Shown here piece after piece: positions 1 to 8,065 of a stretch of 64,000 bases of DNA. Location of the stretch: positions 558,001 to 622,000 of the forward strand of contig CBDDCT010000006.1 in assembly GCA_965226185.1 (NCBI GenBank), in the 5' to 3' direction. Origin of the DNA: CBDCYS01 sp965226185 (GTDB lineage Bacteria > Acidobacteriota > Terriglobia > Bryobacterales > UBA6623). The position numbers and the translations under genes are program-made. The notes under the pieces are model-generated. The model had not been told where the DNA came from. It saw nothing but the letters and a program-made list of their open reading frames with translations, and searched no databases. The first letter of the stretch is position 1. Every line of letters begins with the position of its first letter.

Positions 1-514
1 GGACCTGAGGAGGGCTGAGCCGCAAGGGACCATTGGGAACCCCCGAAAACATGGGGTAAAAAGGTAGGCTGGCAAAGATACCAGCTTCGCCAGCCAACCC
101 CAAGGAGGTCACCCACATGGTTACCAGACGAAAACAGCATAGCTCCCAAAGGCCCGTCCAACAAGGCCCAGCCGTGACGGCCTCGCAGCCCAATAAAATC
201 GGGGCTTCGACGCCTTACCACTTCCGCGGCAGGAAGCCGACTCCCTACGGCGGCTTGCTGCCGGTGGTCGGGAGGGCGCTGATCTGAGAGCCTGGCTATG
301 CGCTATGCATAAAATTTTATGCACTAGCCGTAACGCACTGGAAACACGTCACTTCCGAGCGAGGTTTTGACGACGCGGATTCTGGGCGGGAAGGGAAACC
401 GGACACGGAGAAGCCAAAAGGCCAGTTGCCGAGCTACCACTACCACCTCACGACGACCGCCAACCCGCTACGAACGCAGCCACACTCGCAAAGTGAATCT
501 GTGCATAATTCAGG
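1..514 (+). mobile_element. IS1380-derived MITE, copy 1 (left end outside window)
   Basis: This is the first of three near-identical elements in the window. The complete copies begin CCTGAATTATGCAC and end with its exact inverse; this copy starts 22 bases into the element, so its left terminus and left target duplication lie outside the window. The right terminus ends at 514, and the adjoining TGCAA (515-519) would be the target duplication. Inside are a hairpin (67-95), a ribosome binding site (102-109), a 56-codon frame (117-287) and an 18-bp palindrome TGCATAAAATTTTATGCA (306-323) that echoes the terminal TTATGCAC motif. The terminal sequence, the 5-bp duplications at the other copies and the encoded peptide all point to the IS1380 family; this assignment is inference. 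Confidence 0.85.
117..287 (+). CDS. 56-aa N-terminal IS1380 transposase remnant in MITE copy 1
   Basis: A 56-codon frame starts 7 bases after a strong AAGGAGGT site and is preceded by a GGCTGGC/GCCAGCC hairpin. The product is basic and rich in Gln, Pro and Arg. Its C-terminal third (YHFRGRKPTPYGGLLPVVG) resembles the start of IS1380 transposases; the full IS1380 protein in this window has KVDFQGSRVTSDGGLILV at the corresponding place. I infer that this is the first part of a transposase whose body has been deleted. It has no catalytic residues. It could be translated, and might bind DNA or be inert. The frame is open in all three copies, but the three coding changes in copy 3 are all amino acid replacements, so selection on the peptide is not evident. 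Confidence 0.5.
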   Translation: MVTRRKQHSSQRPVQQGPAVTASQPNKIGASTPYHFRGRKPTPYGGLLPVVGRALI

Positions 515-748
515 TGCAACAAGTGTAGCAATGCTTGGCAGCGCCGACAACACCGCTGATGTCAGGCATCCGCCGGGCGCCAGTACGCGCCGCGCCTACT
601 CCAGTGACAGGTCAAAACCACCGGGCGCGGAGCGACGCCGACCGCCCCCACGCTCGCTCCGGGCCAGTGCTGTTTACGAACCTGCCAATGTTGTTCATAA
701 CTTGTATGATCGGAGCAAGTCACTTGCTCAAGCCCTCCGGAGTCAACG
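515..748. other. intergenic, no gene recognised
   Basis: This stretch lies between the element and the esterase gene. Reading frames cross it on the plus strand but show no recognisable protein. If the element interrupts a gene here, the disrupted partner lies outside the window. Confidence 0.5.
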
Positions 749-2830
749 ATGCAAAAAAGCTCTCACCTCTTCACCCGCAGGCAATCGCTGAACATGGCCG
801 GCGCCGCCGCCGCCGGAGCGGGCCTCGGGCATGGCGTGTTCCCCGAACCCGCCCAGGCCGCCGAATCCTCACGAATCACCACACCGTGGAACCGTTTCCC
901 GCGAATGGTGCAAGAGTACTTTGTCGGTCGCGTTCGGAAAATCGAAAGCCAGTCCCTCAAAGTCAAGAACGGCCTGCGCACCAAATCGGATGCCGCAGCC
1001 TACGTCGAATCCGTTCGCGGCAAGATTGCGGACAGCTTCGGCAAATTCCCGAACAAGACGCCGCTCAATGCCCGGGTCACGGGCGAGGTAAACCGAGACG
1101 CCTACAAAATCGAAAATGTCATCTTCGAGAGCCGGCCGGGATTCCTCGTCACTGCCAACCTTTACATCCCGAAAGGCAGGTCCTTCCCGCTGCCGGCGGT
1201 AGTCGGCACGTGCGGGCACTCCATGAGCGGCAAAGCCGCGGAGACCTACCAATCGTTCGCCCAAGGGCTGGCGCGCATGGGCTACGTCGTGCTTGTCTAC
1301 GATCCGATTGGCCAGGGTGAGCGGCTACAATATCCCGACGAGCATCTCAAACCACAACTTGGCGGCGCCACGGCCGAACACCTCTACTTCGGCAACCAGC
1401 AGTTTCTCGTCGGCGAATTCATGGGCTCTTGGCGAGCCTGGGACGGGATACGCACCCTGGACTACCTGCTCACCCGCGAAGAAGTGGATCCCAGCCACGT
1501 CGGCTTAACCGGCAACTCCGGCGGCGGCACGATGACCACCTGGCTCTGTGGCGTCGAGCAACGCTGGACCATGGCCGCGCCAAGCTGCTTTGTGACCACC
1601 TTCCGCCGCAATCTCGAAAACGAACTGCCGGCCGACACCGAACAGTGTCCGCCCAAAGCACTCGGGCTCGGTCTTGACCATGACGACTTTCTCGCCGCGT
1701 TGGCCCCCAAGCCGATCATCATCCTCGCCAAGGAGAAGGATTATTTTGACGTCCGCGGCAACCAAGAGGCCTACCTGCGATTGAAGCGTTTGTATAGGCT
1801 GCTCGGGGCCGAAAAAAACATCGCCCGGTTAGTAGGTCCGACCTATCACGGTTTTTCACGGGAGAACCGCGAAGCGATGTATGGCTGGTTCAACCAAGTC
1901 ACCGGAATCTCCGAGGCGAAGGCCGAGCCCAGCTTGGTGCTCGAGGAGGAGAAGACCCTGCTCTGTACGCCCAAGGGCCAAGTCGCCGCCATGGGGTCCC
2001 GCCCGCTCTATTCCTTCACGCAAGCGAAGTCGCGGTCACTGGCCCAAAAACGCGGCCCCGCGCGCGCACAGGCGCTGCAGCAAGCCGTGCGGGCGGCCCT
2101 GAAGATGCCTCCTCATAAAGGTGTCCCCGATTACCGCATCTTGCGCACTCGCAAGCAGCGCGGCTACCCGACCCCCTATTCGATTTCCTACGCCGTCACG
2201 ACGGAGCAAGGAATCCAAGCGCTGGTCTATCGGCTGACGAAAGAGCCTCTTCACTCCCGCCCGCCGCGCGGAAGCGAACGGGCGGTCCTGTACGTGGCTC
2301 ATCACTCCGCCGACGCTGAGCTGCGCCGGGAGCCCCTGGTCCGGGAGTTGCTCGCGCTGGAACCTCACGCGGCTTTCTTCGCCTGCGACGTTCGGGGAAT
2401 CGGCGATTCGCGGCCCGACACTTGCGGAGTCGATAGTTTCCTGGAGCCCTATGGCAGCGATTACTTCTATGCGATTCACTCGATCATGCTCGACTACCCC
2501 TACGTTGGGCAGAAAACCCGCGACCTGCTGCGAGTCTTTGACTGGCTGGCAAGCGCGGGACACAACGAGATACACCTCGCCGCCAAGGGCTGGGGCGCGA
2601 TTCCCGCGACTTTCGCCGCCCTACTTTCTAATTCCGTCGTGCAAGTGACGCTGAAGAACGCGCTGAGATCTTACGCGGATGTCGCGGCCGCGGTTGACTA
2701 CAACTGGCCATTGTCCTCGTTCGTCCCCGGAGTATTGGAAAAGTTTGACCTGCCGGACTGCTACGAGCAACTCAAAAAGAAGAATCTTCGCCAGATGGAC
2801 CCTCAAGGGGCCAAGCCCGCATTCAGCTAG
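749..2830 (+). CDS. Tat-exported alpha/beta hydrolase (acetyl xylan esterase-like)
   Basis: The 693-aa protein begins with a twin-arginine signal (TRRQSLNMAGAAAAG, residues 10-24), so it is probably exported folded. The first half is an alpha/beta hydrolase: it has a GTCGHS segment near the expected oxyanion-hole strand, the nucleophile elbow GNSGGG near residue 255, and a late YHGF that could supply the catalytic histidine. This layout fits the AXE1/dienelactone-hydrolase-like esterases that Acidobacteriota often carry for plant polysaccharide. The second half (about residue 420 onward) repeats a weaker hydrolase-like fold with no obvious nucleophile and may be an accessory domain. The ATG at 749 has a weak GGAG about 8 bases upstream. 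The substrate is unknown. There is no operon partner; the next gene starts 271 bases downstream. Confidence 0.75.
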   Translation: MQKSSHLFTRRQSLNMAGAAAAGAGLGHGVFPEPAQAAESSRITTPWNRFPRMVQEYFVGRVRKIESQSLKVKNGLRTKSDAAAYVESVRGKIADSFGKFPNKTPLNARVTGEVNRDAYKIENVIFESRPGFLVTANLYIPKGRSFPLPAVVGTCGHSMSGKAAETYQSFAQGLARMGYVVLVYDPIGQGERLQYPDEHLKPQLGGATAEHLYFGNQQFLVGEFMGSWRAWDGIRTLDYLLTREEVDPSHVGLTGNSGGGTMTTWLCGVEQRWTMAAPSCFVTTFRRNLENELPADTEQCPPKALGLGLDHDDFLAALAPKPIIILAKEKDYFDVRGNQEAYLRLKRLYRLLGAEKNIARLVGPTYHGFSRENREAMYGWFNQVTGISEAKAEPSLVLEEEKTLLCTPKGQVAAMGSRPLYSFTQAKSRSLAQKRGPARAQALQQAVRAALKMPPHKGVPDYRILRTRKQRGYPTPYSISYAVTTEQGIQALVYRLTKEPLHSRPPRGSERAVLYVAHHSADAELRREPLVRELLALEPHAAFFACDVRGIGDSRPDTCGVDSFLEPYGSDYFYAIHSIMLDYPYVGQKTRDLLRVFDWLASAGHNEIHLAAKGWGAIPATFAALLSNSVVQVTLKNALRSYADVAAAVDYNWPLSSFVPGVLEKFDLPDCYEQLKKKNLRQMDPQGAKPAFS

Positions 2831-2875
2831 GCGGCTGCCTCACCGCGTGGCGCGCCGGCCCGCGGTCCGACGTAT

Positions 2876-2994
2876 GGCAGGCAAGGATGCCCGCCCCACA
2901 TGGGCCGAGTAGCTCACTTGGGGCTGACATAGCTGGCTGGCCGAACACTTGGGGCTGGCGGGTGGAACACGCGGGGCTGGCATCCTTGCCTGCC
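2876..2994. repeat. inverted-repeat bounded palindromic element
   Basis: A perfect 15-bp inverted repeat, GGCAGGCAAGGATGC (2876-2890) and its complement (2980-2994), bounds about 90 bases. Those contain two copies of a CACTTGGGGCTG-type motif. It resembles a REP/MITE-like palindrome and could also act as a transcription terminator for the upstream esterase gene. Confidence 0.6.
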
Positions 2995-3101
2995 TGGGCC
3001 GGCGTTGCTTCGGCGCTGATGTCGACGTCGAGCTGCTCACTCTCACACCCGCCGTGCGGATACCTCATCAGGGAATCTGAAAACTGGCCGATAAGACCGT
3101 C

Positions 3102-4364
3102 ATGAATAGGTCTTTCGGGCATGCCATCGATGGCATGCACCAAATCGCCGCCCCAGCCGCCCGCCGGAAGCGCGGCATCATCCTTGTGACCTTCGCCGTG
3201 ATGTTTATCGGTGTTGTCGGAATCTGTGGACTGGCTATCGATCTCGGCCAAATGTACGTGGCCAAAAGTGAACTTCAAAACTACACGGACGCAGCGGCCA
3301 TTGCGGCTGCCATGAAACTCGACGGAACAACCAACGGGGTGAATCAGGCTAGCTTGGAAGCATTGAACAACGTCAACGCCTGGAAGTTCGGGTCCGCCTC
3401 GGTTTCCAATGCCACCGTGGAATTTTCAACCGCCCTCGATGGCGTCTACATTGCGAACCCGCCCACGGGAGCCGGCTATCGTTTCGCGCGGGTGACGGCC
3501 CAAGAATCCGTCGCAATGATTTTCCTCTCCGCCGTTCCCGGCGTCGGCGCGAGCCGAAGCGTGGCGGCCTCCTCAACGTCCGGCCAGATGCTGCTGGCCG
3601 GGCTCGGAGACGGCGTTCTTCCTTTTTCACCGGACGCCCACGATGCCAGCGACCCTAATTTCGGGTACCTCCTTGGCAAGCCCTACACTCTGCGCTGGGC
3701 CAAGGCAGTGGGCAATCCCCCGCCGGGCTCCTATCTCACCAGCGTCAACGGGCAAAAGCTGATCGGTTGTCAAGGCGATATGGACGTGCCGGCCTTTCAG
3801 CCGGGCGAGACCTCGGCCAGCCAGCGCGGTTATATCGATCTCAGCAATCTCGATCCGCTCGATTCCGGAGGCGGAGCCGCGCTGATCCGCGAAGCGGTGC
3901 TGGGCCTGGTCTCGTTCAACCTGCAGATCGTTCCCTACCAATACGTTGTCGTCCCAGAGCCAGGACAGAAGCAAACAATCACAAGCGCCATGGTTGATCG
4001 AGTTCTTCAAGACACCGATCCCACGACGCCGACTTACTACACGTCGCCGCAAACCGCGCCCAACACGCCGACCGCGGAGGTTATGAACGAGACGATGCGT
4101 ACGGCCTACAATACCGTCACGCTTCCCCGCCCGCCAAACGGAAACGGCCGCCGCATCGGAGTCGTGCCGGTCAATGACCCATCGACGGGAATCGTGATCG
4201 GGTTCGCCGGCGTCTTTCTGCCGCCTGTTCCCTGCGCCGCCATTCAGGTCGGCAACAAGACCTACGAACCCTGCTGCGGCGAGTACATCGGCCCGGTCAT
4301 GGACACCGGCTCGCCCGCGGCCGGCTCGGGAGCCGGGGCATTTCGAGTCGTGTTGTTCCGCTAG
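3102..4364 (+). CDS. TadE/TadG-like pilus assembly protein
   Basis: The 420-aa protein has a short basic N-terminus (RRKRG) followed by a hydrophobic helix near residues 24-45. Then comes the phrase IDLGQMYVAKSELQNYTDAAA, the hallmark of the Tad/TadG N-terminal domain (putative Flp pilus-assembly family). The remainder is a periplasmic or extracellular domain with several cysteines near the C-terminus (CCGEY). Family members are minor pseudopilins or surface proteins of tight-adherence pili. No other tad gene is nearby, so it is an orphan here. The ATG at 3102 has no strong ribosome binding site. The stop codon overlaps the convergent feoB stop by four bases. Confidence 0.8.
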   Translation: MNRSFGHAIDGMHQIAAPAARRKRGIILVTFAVMFIGVVGICGLAIDLGQMYVAKSELQNYTDAAAIAAAMKLDGTTNGVNQASLEALNNVNAWKFGSASVSNATVEFSTALDGVYIANPPTGAGYRFARVTAQESVAMIFLSAVPGVGASRSVAASSTSGQMLLAGLGDGVLPFSPDAHDASDPNFGYLLGKPYTLRWAKAVGNPPPGSYLTSVNGQKLIGCQGDMDVPAFQPGETSASQRGYIDLSNLDPLDSGGGAALIREAVLGLVSFNLQIVPYQYVVVPEPGQKQTITSAMVDRVLQDTDPTTPTYYTSPQTAPNTPTAEVMNETMRTAYNTVTLPRPPNGNGRRIGVVPVNDPSTGIVIGFAGVFLPPVPCAAIQVGNKTYEPCCGEYIGPVMDTGSPAAGSGAGAFRVVLFR

Positions 4365-6271
4365 GCGCGGATGACCTGGTAGGCGATCAAGGCACTCACA
4401 TAGGCCAGCCCGGTCATATAGGCCCACTGCAGCAAGGGCCACTTCCACCCCGCGGTTTCGCGGCGCACCACGGCGACGGTCGACATGCACTGCATCGCAA
4501 ACGCGAAGAAAATCAGCAGGGCGATCGCCCCCCCAAAGCTCAGCTCCGCTTGCAACGCTTGCTGCAGCCCGAGAGAGCTTTCGTCGGCTTCCAGACCGTA
4601 GATTGTCCCCAGGGTCGCGACGATCACTTCCCGCGCCGCCAGCGAAGTGATCAAACCAATCCCGATTTTCCAATTGAATCCGAGCGGCTCGATCAGCGGC
4701 TCGATCGTTTTCCCAATGGTCCCCGCGAGGCTGTCACCGATGGGAGGCGCTTTGCCGTCCTGCAGCGGAACGGTGCACAGAAACCACAGCACAATCGTGG
4801 TGACCAGAATGACCGTACCGGCGCGGCGCAGGAAAACCTTCGAACGGTCAAGCAGCCGCAGCCCGAGCGACTGCAGCGTCGGCAGCCGGTAGGGCGGCAA
4901 CTCGAGTATGAAAGGAGTGCGGGAGCTTTTGAGGATCGATGACTTCAGCACCCAGGCGGTTCCGAAGGCGGCCACGAACCCGAGCGCGTAGAGGCCCAGC
5001 ATCGTTGCGGCGCGAGTTCCGAAGATGGGTCCCAGCAATGGCTGCTGGGGAACGAACGCCGCGATCAGCAGCGTGTAGACAGGCAGACGGGCGGAGCAAG
5101 TGATGAAGGGCGCAACGAAGATCGTGGCCAGGCGGTCGCGGCTGTTCTCAATCGTGCGCGCGGATAGAACCGCCGGCACGGCACAAGCGTAAGCCGAAAG
5201 CAGAGGGATGAAAGACTTCCCTTGCAAACCCGCCCTCGCCATCGTTCGGTCGGCAATGAGGGCCGCCCGGGCGAGGTATCCCGAGTCCTCCAGTATCCCG
5301 ATGAACAAGAACAAGATGAGGATCTGCGGTAAAAATATGACGACCGAGCCGACGCCGCCCCAGATACCGTCGATCAGCAGCGAGCGAAACAAGGATTCCG
5401 GCAGCACCGAGGCGAGCCATTCTCCAGAGGCGCCAACAGCGGCATCGACGCCGTTCATCAGCGGCTCGGCAGCCGTGAAGATGCTTTGGAAGACGGCGAC
5501 AATAACAACCAGAAAGACCAGCGGCCCCGCGGTCGGATGCAAGAAAATCCGGTCCAAGCGCCGAGTCCAAATAGGCGGCGCGGGCGCGGAGTAGCAAGAT
5601 CGCGCGCTAACTTGCGCGGCCCAATCGCGGCAGCGCGGGACGTCCGATATCACGGGCAGGGAAATAACAGGAAGCTCGACTCGAGCCGGCGGGCTGAGCC
5701 GGGCTTCCAGAAAACCGACGACCTGGTCGATTCCCTGGCCCCCGCGAGCGCTGATCAGAGCGACGGGAGCGCCGATCTCCCGCGACAGCAAATCGGTGTC
5801 GACGCCGCCGCCCCGGCTTTTTAGATCATCGGCCATGTTCAATGCGACCAGAGTCGGCAGGCCCAGGCTCAAGATAGGGGCGGCCAGGGTGAGATGACGT
5901 CCCAGATTCGTCGAGTCGAGGATCAGGATGACAGCATCCGGCCGGGGAACATCTTCTCTCTGACCGGTGAGAACGTCGCGCGTAATGCGCTCGTCCTCGC
6001 TGCGGGGAGAGAGGCTGTAAACTCCCGGCAGGTCGATCAGCAGGACTTCCTTTCCATTTGAAAGTCTGGCGCGGCCCAGCCGTTTCTCGACGGTGACTCC
6101 GGGATAGTTGGCGACCTTCTGGCGCAAACCCGTCAGCCGGTTGAAGAGCGTGGATTTCCCGGAATTAGGCGCGCCTACGACCGCCACGACCCGCTGCGAA
6201 GCGGGCTTTGAAGAAGGGGCTCTCGGGGGAGCGGCAAGCGTTGCCGGTCCGCCGGCGTGGCAATCGCTCAT
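4361..6271 (-). CDS. feoB: ferrous iron transporter B, GTPase and permease
   Basis: FeoB imports Fe2+ across the inner membrane. Using the ATG at 6271 the protein has 636 residues. The N-terminal G domain shows G1 GAPNSGKST (33-41), G2 YPGVTVE, G3 DLPG and G4 NMAD. The membrane part contains two nucleoside-recognition/Gate-type regions typical of FeoB. I chose 6271 rather than the upstream ATG at 6310 because it forms an ATGA overlap with the feoA stop, which implies translational coupling. The C-terminal cytoplasmic part is short and there is no feoC. Transcription probably starts at the duplicated promoter upstream of feoA. Confidence 0.95.
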   Translation of the reverse strand: MSDCHAGGPATLAAPPRAPSSKPASQRVVAVVGAPNSGKSTLFNRLTGLRQKVANYPGVTVEKRLGRARLSNGKEVLLIDLPGVYSLSPRSEDERITRDVLTGQREDVPRPDAVILILDSTNLGRHLTLAAPILSLGLPTLVALNMADDLKSRGGGVDTDLLSREIGAPVALISARGGQGIDQVVGFLEARLSPPARVELPVISLPVISDVPRCRDWAAQVSARSCYSAPAPPIWTRRLDRIFLHPTAGPLVFLVVIVAVFQSIFTAAEPLMNGVDAAVGASGEWLASVLPESLFRSLLIDGIWGGVGSVVIFLPQILILFLFIGILEDSGYLARAALIADRTMARAGLQGKSFIPLLSAYACAVPAVLSARTIENSRDRLATIFVAPFITCSARLPVYTLLIAAFVPQQPLLGPIFGTRAATMLGLYALGFVAAFGTAWVLKSSILKSSRTPFILELPPYRLPTLQSLGLRLLDRSKVFLRRAGTVILVTTIVLWFLCTVPLQDGKAPPIGDSLAGTIGKTIEPLIEPLGFNWKIGIGLITSLAAREVIVATLGTIYGLEADESSLGLQQALQAELSFGGAIALLIFFAFAMQCMSTVAVVRRETAGWKWPLLQWAYMTGLAYVSALIAYQVIRA

Positions 6272-6510
6272 GCAGTTTCCGCGGGCCGCGTGATTTGCAA
6301 AACGAGGCAAGCGGCCGTCTCTCGGCGCAACGCGACTTCGGAGCCGTCGACGCGAAATACGCGGGTGTGGCCCAAGGGCGATCCCTGGGCGGCGGTCACC
6401 GAAGCGCCCGGCAAGAAACCGAGTTCCATCAGCCGCCGAGCGTCATCGGGCGGGAGATCAATCCTGTCCAAAACGCATTCTTCGCCCTGCCGCAAGTCTG
6501 CCATTGTCAC
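6268..6510 (-). CDS. feoA: ferrous iron transport protein A
   Basis: An 80-residue SH3-like FeoA protein that partners FeoB. The pattern LPPDDARRLMELGFLPGASV followed by TRVFRVDGSEVALRRE is typical of the family. An in-frame ATG two codons later (6504) is an alternative start. The gene is the first of a two-gene feoAB operon and overlaps feoB by four bases. The upstream region carries two tandem copies of a promoter/operator block at 6549-6604 and 6660-6715. Confidence 0.93.
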   Translation of the reverse strand: MTMADLRQGEECVLDRIDLPPDDARRLMELGFLPGASVTAAQGSPLGHTRVFRVDGSEVALRRETAACLVLQITRPAETA

Positions 6511-6548
6511 TGCAATTTCTCCATCGCGGGCGTTTCCGGCATTCCCGT

Positions 6549-6604
6549 CTTGAAACTGAGTTGCAAGTTACCTTCAGTATGAATCGGGGCAGCGGGAAAG
6601 TCAA
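6549..6604 (-). promoter_or_regulatory. feoAB proximal promoter with palindromic operator
   Basis: Read on the minus strand there is TTGACT (6604-6599), a 17-base spacer and CATACT (6581-6576), a good sigma-70 promoter. Just downstream, where transcription would start, lies the interrupted palindrome CTTGAAACTGAGTTGCAAG (6549-6567), with arms of CTTGnAACT. A metal-responsive repressor of the Fur or DtxR type is the natural candidate given the iron-uptake operon, but the motif is not the classical Fur box, so the regulator is unknown. Confidence 0.65.
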
Positions 6605-6659
6605 TAGTAGTGTTTCTTCAGTGAAATATCTCCATCGTAGGTGTTCTTGGCATTCCCGT

Positions 6660-6715
6660 CTTGAAACTGAGTTGCAAGTTGCCTTCAGTATGAGATGGGG
6701 TGGCAGGAAAGTCAA
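6660..6715 (-). promoter_or_regulatory. feoAB distal promoter, duplicate of the proximal block
   Basis: This is a second copy of the promoter/operator block, 111 bases upstream of the first: TTGACT (6715-6710), 17-base spacer, CATACT (6692-6687), then the identical 19-base palindrome (6660-6678). Flanking bases have diverged while the hexamers, the spacing and the palindrome are unchanged, which suggests both are functional. Confidence 0.62.
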
Positions 6716-6756
6716 CAATACGCCGTTAGCCCCAATGCTGTTCACTCAGAGCCGTT

Positions 6757-6814
6757 GAGCCGCGAAGCGGCGTCGGATCGTAGCCCATGGGTGGAGCGAA
6801 GCGGAACCCTGGGT
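6757..6814 (+). repeat. REP-like palindrome, diverged copy
   Basis: The sequence beginning GAGCCGCGAAGCGGCG and running through a CCATGGGTGGAGCGAAGCGGAACCC-like stretch matches, with changes, the palindromic units flanking the REP-associated transposase at 57175-57827. It lies between the feo promoters and the IS481 element. The rest of 6815-7131 shows no gene. Confidence 0.6.
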
Positions 6815-7131
6815 CCGAGACCTCGCGAGGGGAAGCCCCAGACGGGGCGCAGGAAAACAACCGCATTCTTACGCCTCTGCAGCAGAGTTCTGTGTGGCGG
6901 GCGTTCGTTGCCGCCCGATACAAGAGCACGCGCCATTCAACCAAAACCCTCCGCGCGGAACTGCTAACTGAATAGTATTGCCGCTTAGCCGCAACGTACG
7001 TCACTTAAGGATTTCGGCGCCTGGTTGCTTGCCCTAGTGCATTGTTTTTTTTTGGGTGAAAACCGGCCCTGTCATCGGAGTCATGCCGCGTGTTTTCCTC
7101 CGCCCCTTCAGGGCTTTTCGGTCGATGTCTG

Positions 7132-8065
7132 TGCTACCCGCGACATAGTGAACACTTTATACCGGCGACATAGTGAACAGATTGCCTCCGTTCGTTGGTG
7201 TTGTCAAGGTTGATTCAGAGTTGGTGGTTGATTCAAGGTTGTTGGTTGATTCCGGGTTGCTCGGTGCTTCAGAACTGCCCGGTGGTTCAGAGCTGCTCGA
7301 TGCTTCACAGCCGTTGGGAACCGGCGAAGCCGGCCCGGAGGGGCCGTTGTCGCTGCGGATGGCGCGCGGCAGCCCGTATTGGAGAAACACCGCCTCGAGC
7401 ACCCTGCGTACCTGCACGAAGTTGCAGGCATCGACGGCTTGGCAGCACAGCGCGTAGCGGCTGGCATTGTCGACCAGGGTCAGCGGATCGATGCGACTGC
7501 CATCGCGGCACGGGAACCAGCCCTTGAAGTCGATCGAGACGACATCGTTGGGCTCTTTGGCGTGTGCCAGAGGTTCGCTGTAGGGCGGTGTGCGGCGGCG
7601 TTTCTTGCGTGGCCGCGTGAGCCCTTCCTGACGCAGGATCTCGCCGATCGTCGAGGCGGCTGGCGGCTGTTGTTGAGGCTGCTCACGCCGCATCACGGCG
7701 CGGATCTTTGGTGCGCCCCACAGCGGGTGCGCGGCGCGGATATCGAGAATGCGGGCGACCCGCTCGGGCCTGATCTGTTGCGGGTGATGGAGCGGCGCCC
7801 GCGAGAGGTCGGCGAGCCCTCCAGGGCCCTCGCGCTGGTAGCGCTGGACCCATTTGTAGCCGATGCGGCGCTGCATGCCGTAGCGGCGGCAAAGCTCGGT
7901 CTTCGACTCCAGACCGGCTTTCCAATCCAAGATGAACTTCATACGTTGATCCATGGCGTGTGTTTCTTCCCAAGGCATGGAAACATTGTCGTCTCTCCAT
8001 GTTTCCCCTGAAAAGTTGTTCACCATGTAGCCGGTATGTTTTGTTCACCATGTCCCCGGTAAGCA
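7132..8065 (-). mobile_element. IS481-family insertion sequence, probably defective
   Basis: The ends carry imperfect inverted repeats of about 38 bases, each containing two tandem GTTCACyATGT motifs. The left end begins near TACCCGCGACATAG at 7135; the right end finishes at about 8061 with the complement of TACCGGGGACATGG. Exact termini and target duplication could not be fixed. The right end abuts the 3' truncated remnant of a phosphatase gene. The transposase inside is altered at its C-terminus. Confidence 0.75.
7157..8026 (-). CDS. IS481-family transposase with missing C-terminus and repetitive tail
   Basis: The 289-aa product has an N-terminal helix-turn-helix (KTELCRRYGMQRRIGYKWVQRY) and a DDE integrase core. 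The first aspartate is in VVSIDFKG and the second in IRSDNG. Straight after the second aspartate the family sequence stops and is replaced by about 55 residues rich in Ser, Glu, Asn and Thr, encoded by short direct repeats around 7195-7320. The catalytic glutamate is therefore absent and the enzyme should be inactive. The tail probably arose by an internal deletion plus repeat expansion. IS481 transposases are usually 50-150 residues longer. Confidence 0.8.
   Translation of the reverse strand: MVNNFSGETWRDDNVSMPWEETHAMDQRMKFILDWKAGLESKTELCRRYGMQRRIGYKWVQRYQREGPGGLADLSRAPLHHPQQIRPERVARILDIRAAHPLWGAPKIRAVMRREQPQQQPPAASTIGEILRQEGLTRPRKKRRRTPPYSEPLAHAKEPNDVVSIDFKGWFPCRDGSRIDPLTLVDNASRYALCCQAVDACNFVQVRRVLEAVFLQYGLPRAIRSDNGPSGPASPVPNGCEASSSSEPPGSSEAPSNPESTNNLESTTNSESTLTTPTNGGNLFTMSPV

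Noticed and set aside
121..324. 67-codon frame on the minus strand of the MITE, repeated in all copies (MHKILCIAHSQALRS...)
   Set aside because: It is antisense to the better supported 56-codon frame with its own ribosome binding site, has no such site itself and begins inside the internal palindrome.
3627..4673. 348-codon minus-strand frame over the Tad-like gene and the feoB end
   Set aside because: Antisense to two well-supported genes; its composition is Arg/Asp/Gly-rich as expected for a GC-rich shadow frame.
6895..7130. Possible remnant of the 3' half of the phosphatase gene on the far side of the IS481 copy
   Set aside because: I translated the flank and found no phosphatase motifs; the gene is truncated, not simply split.
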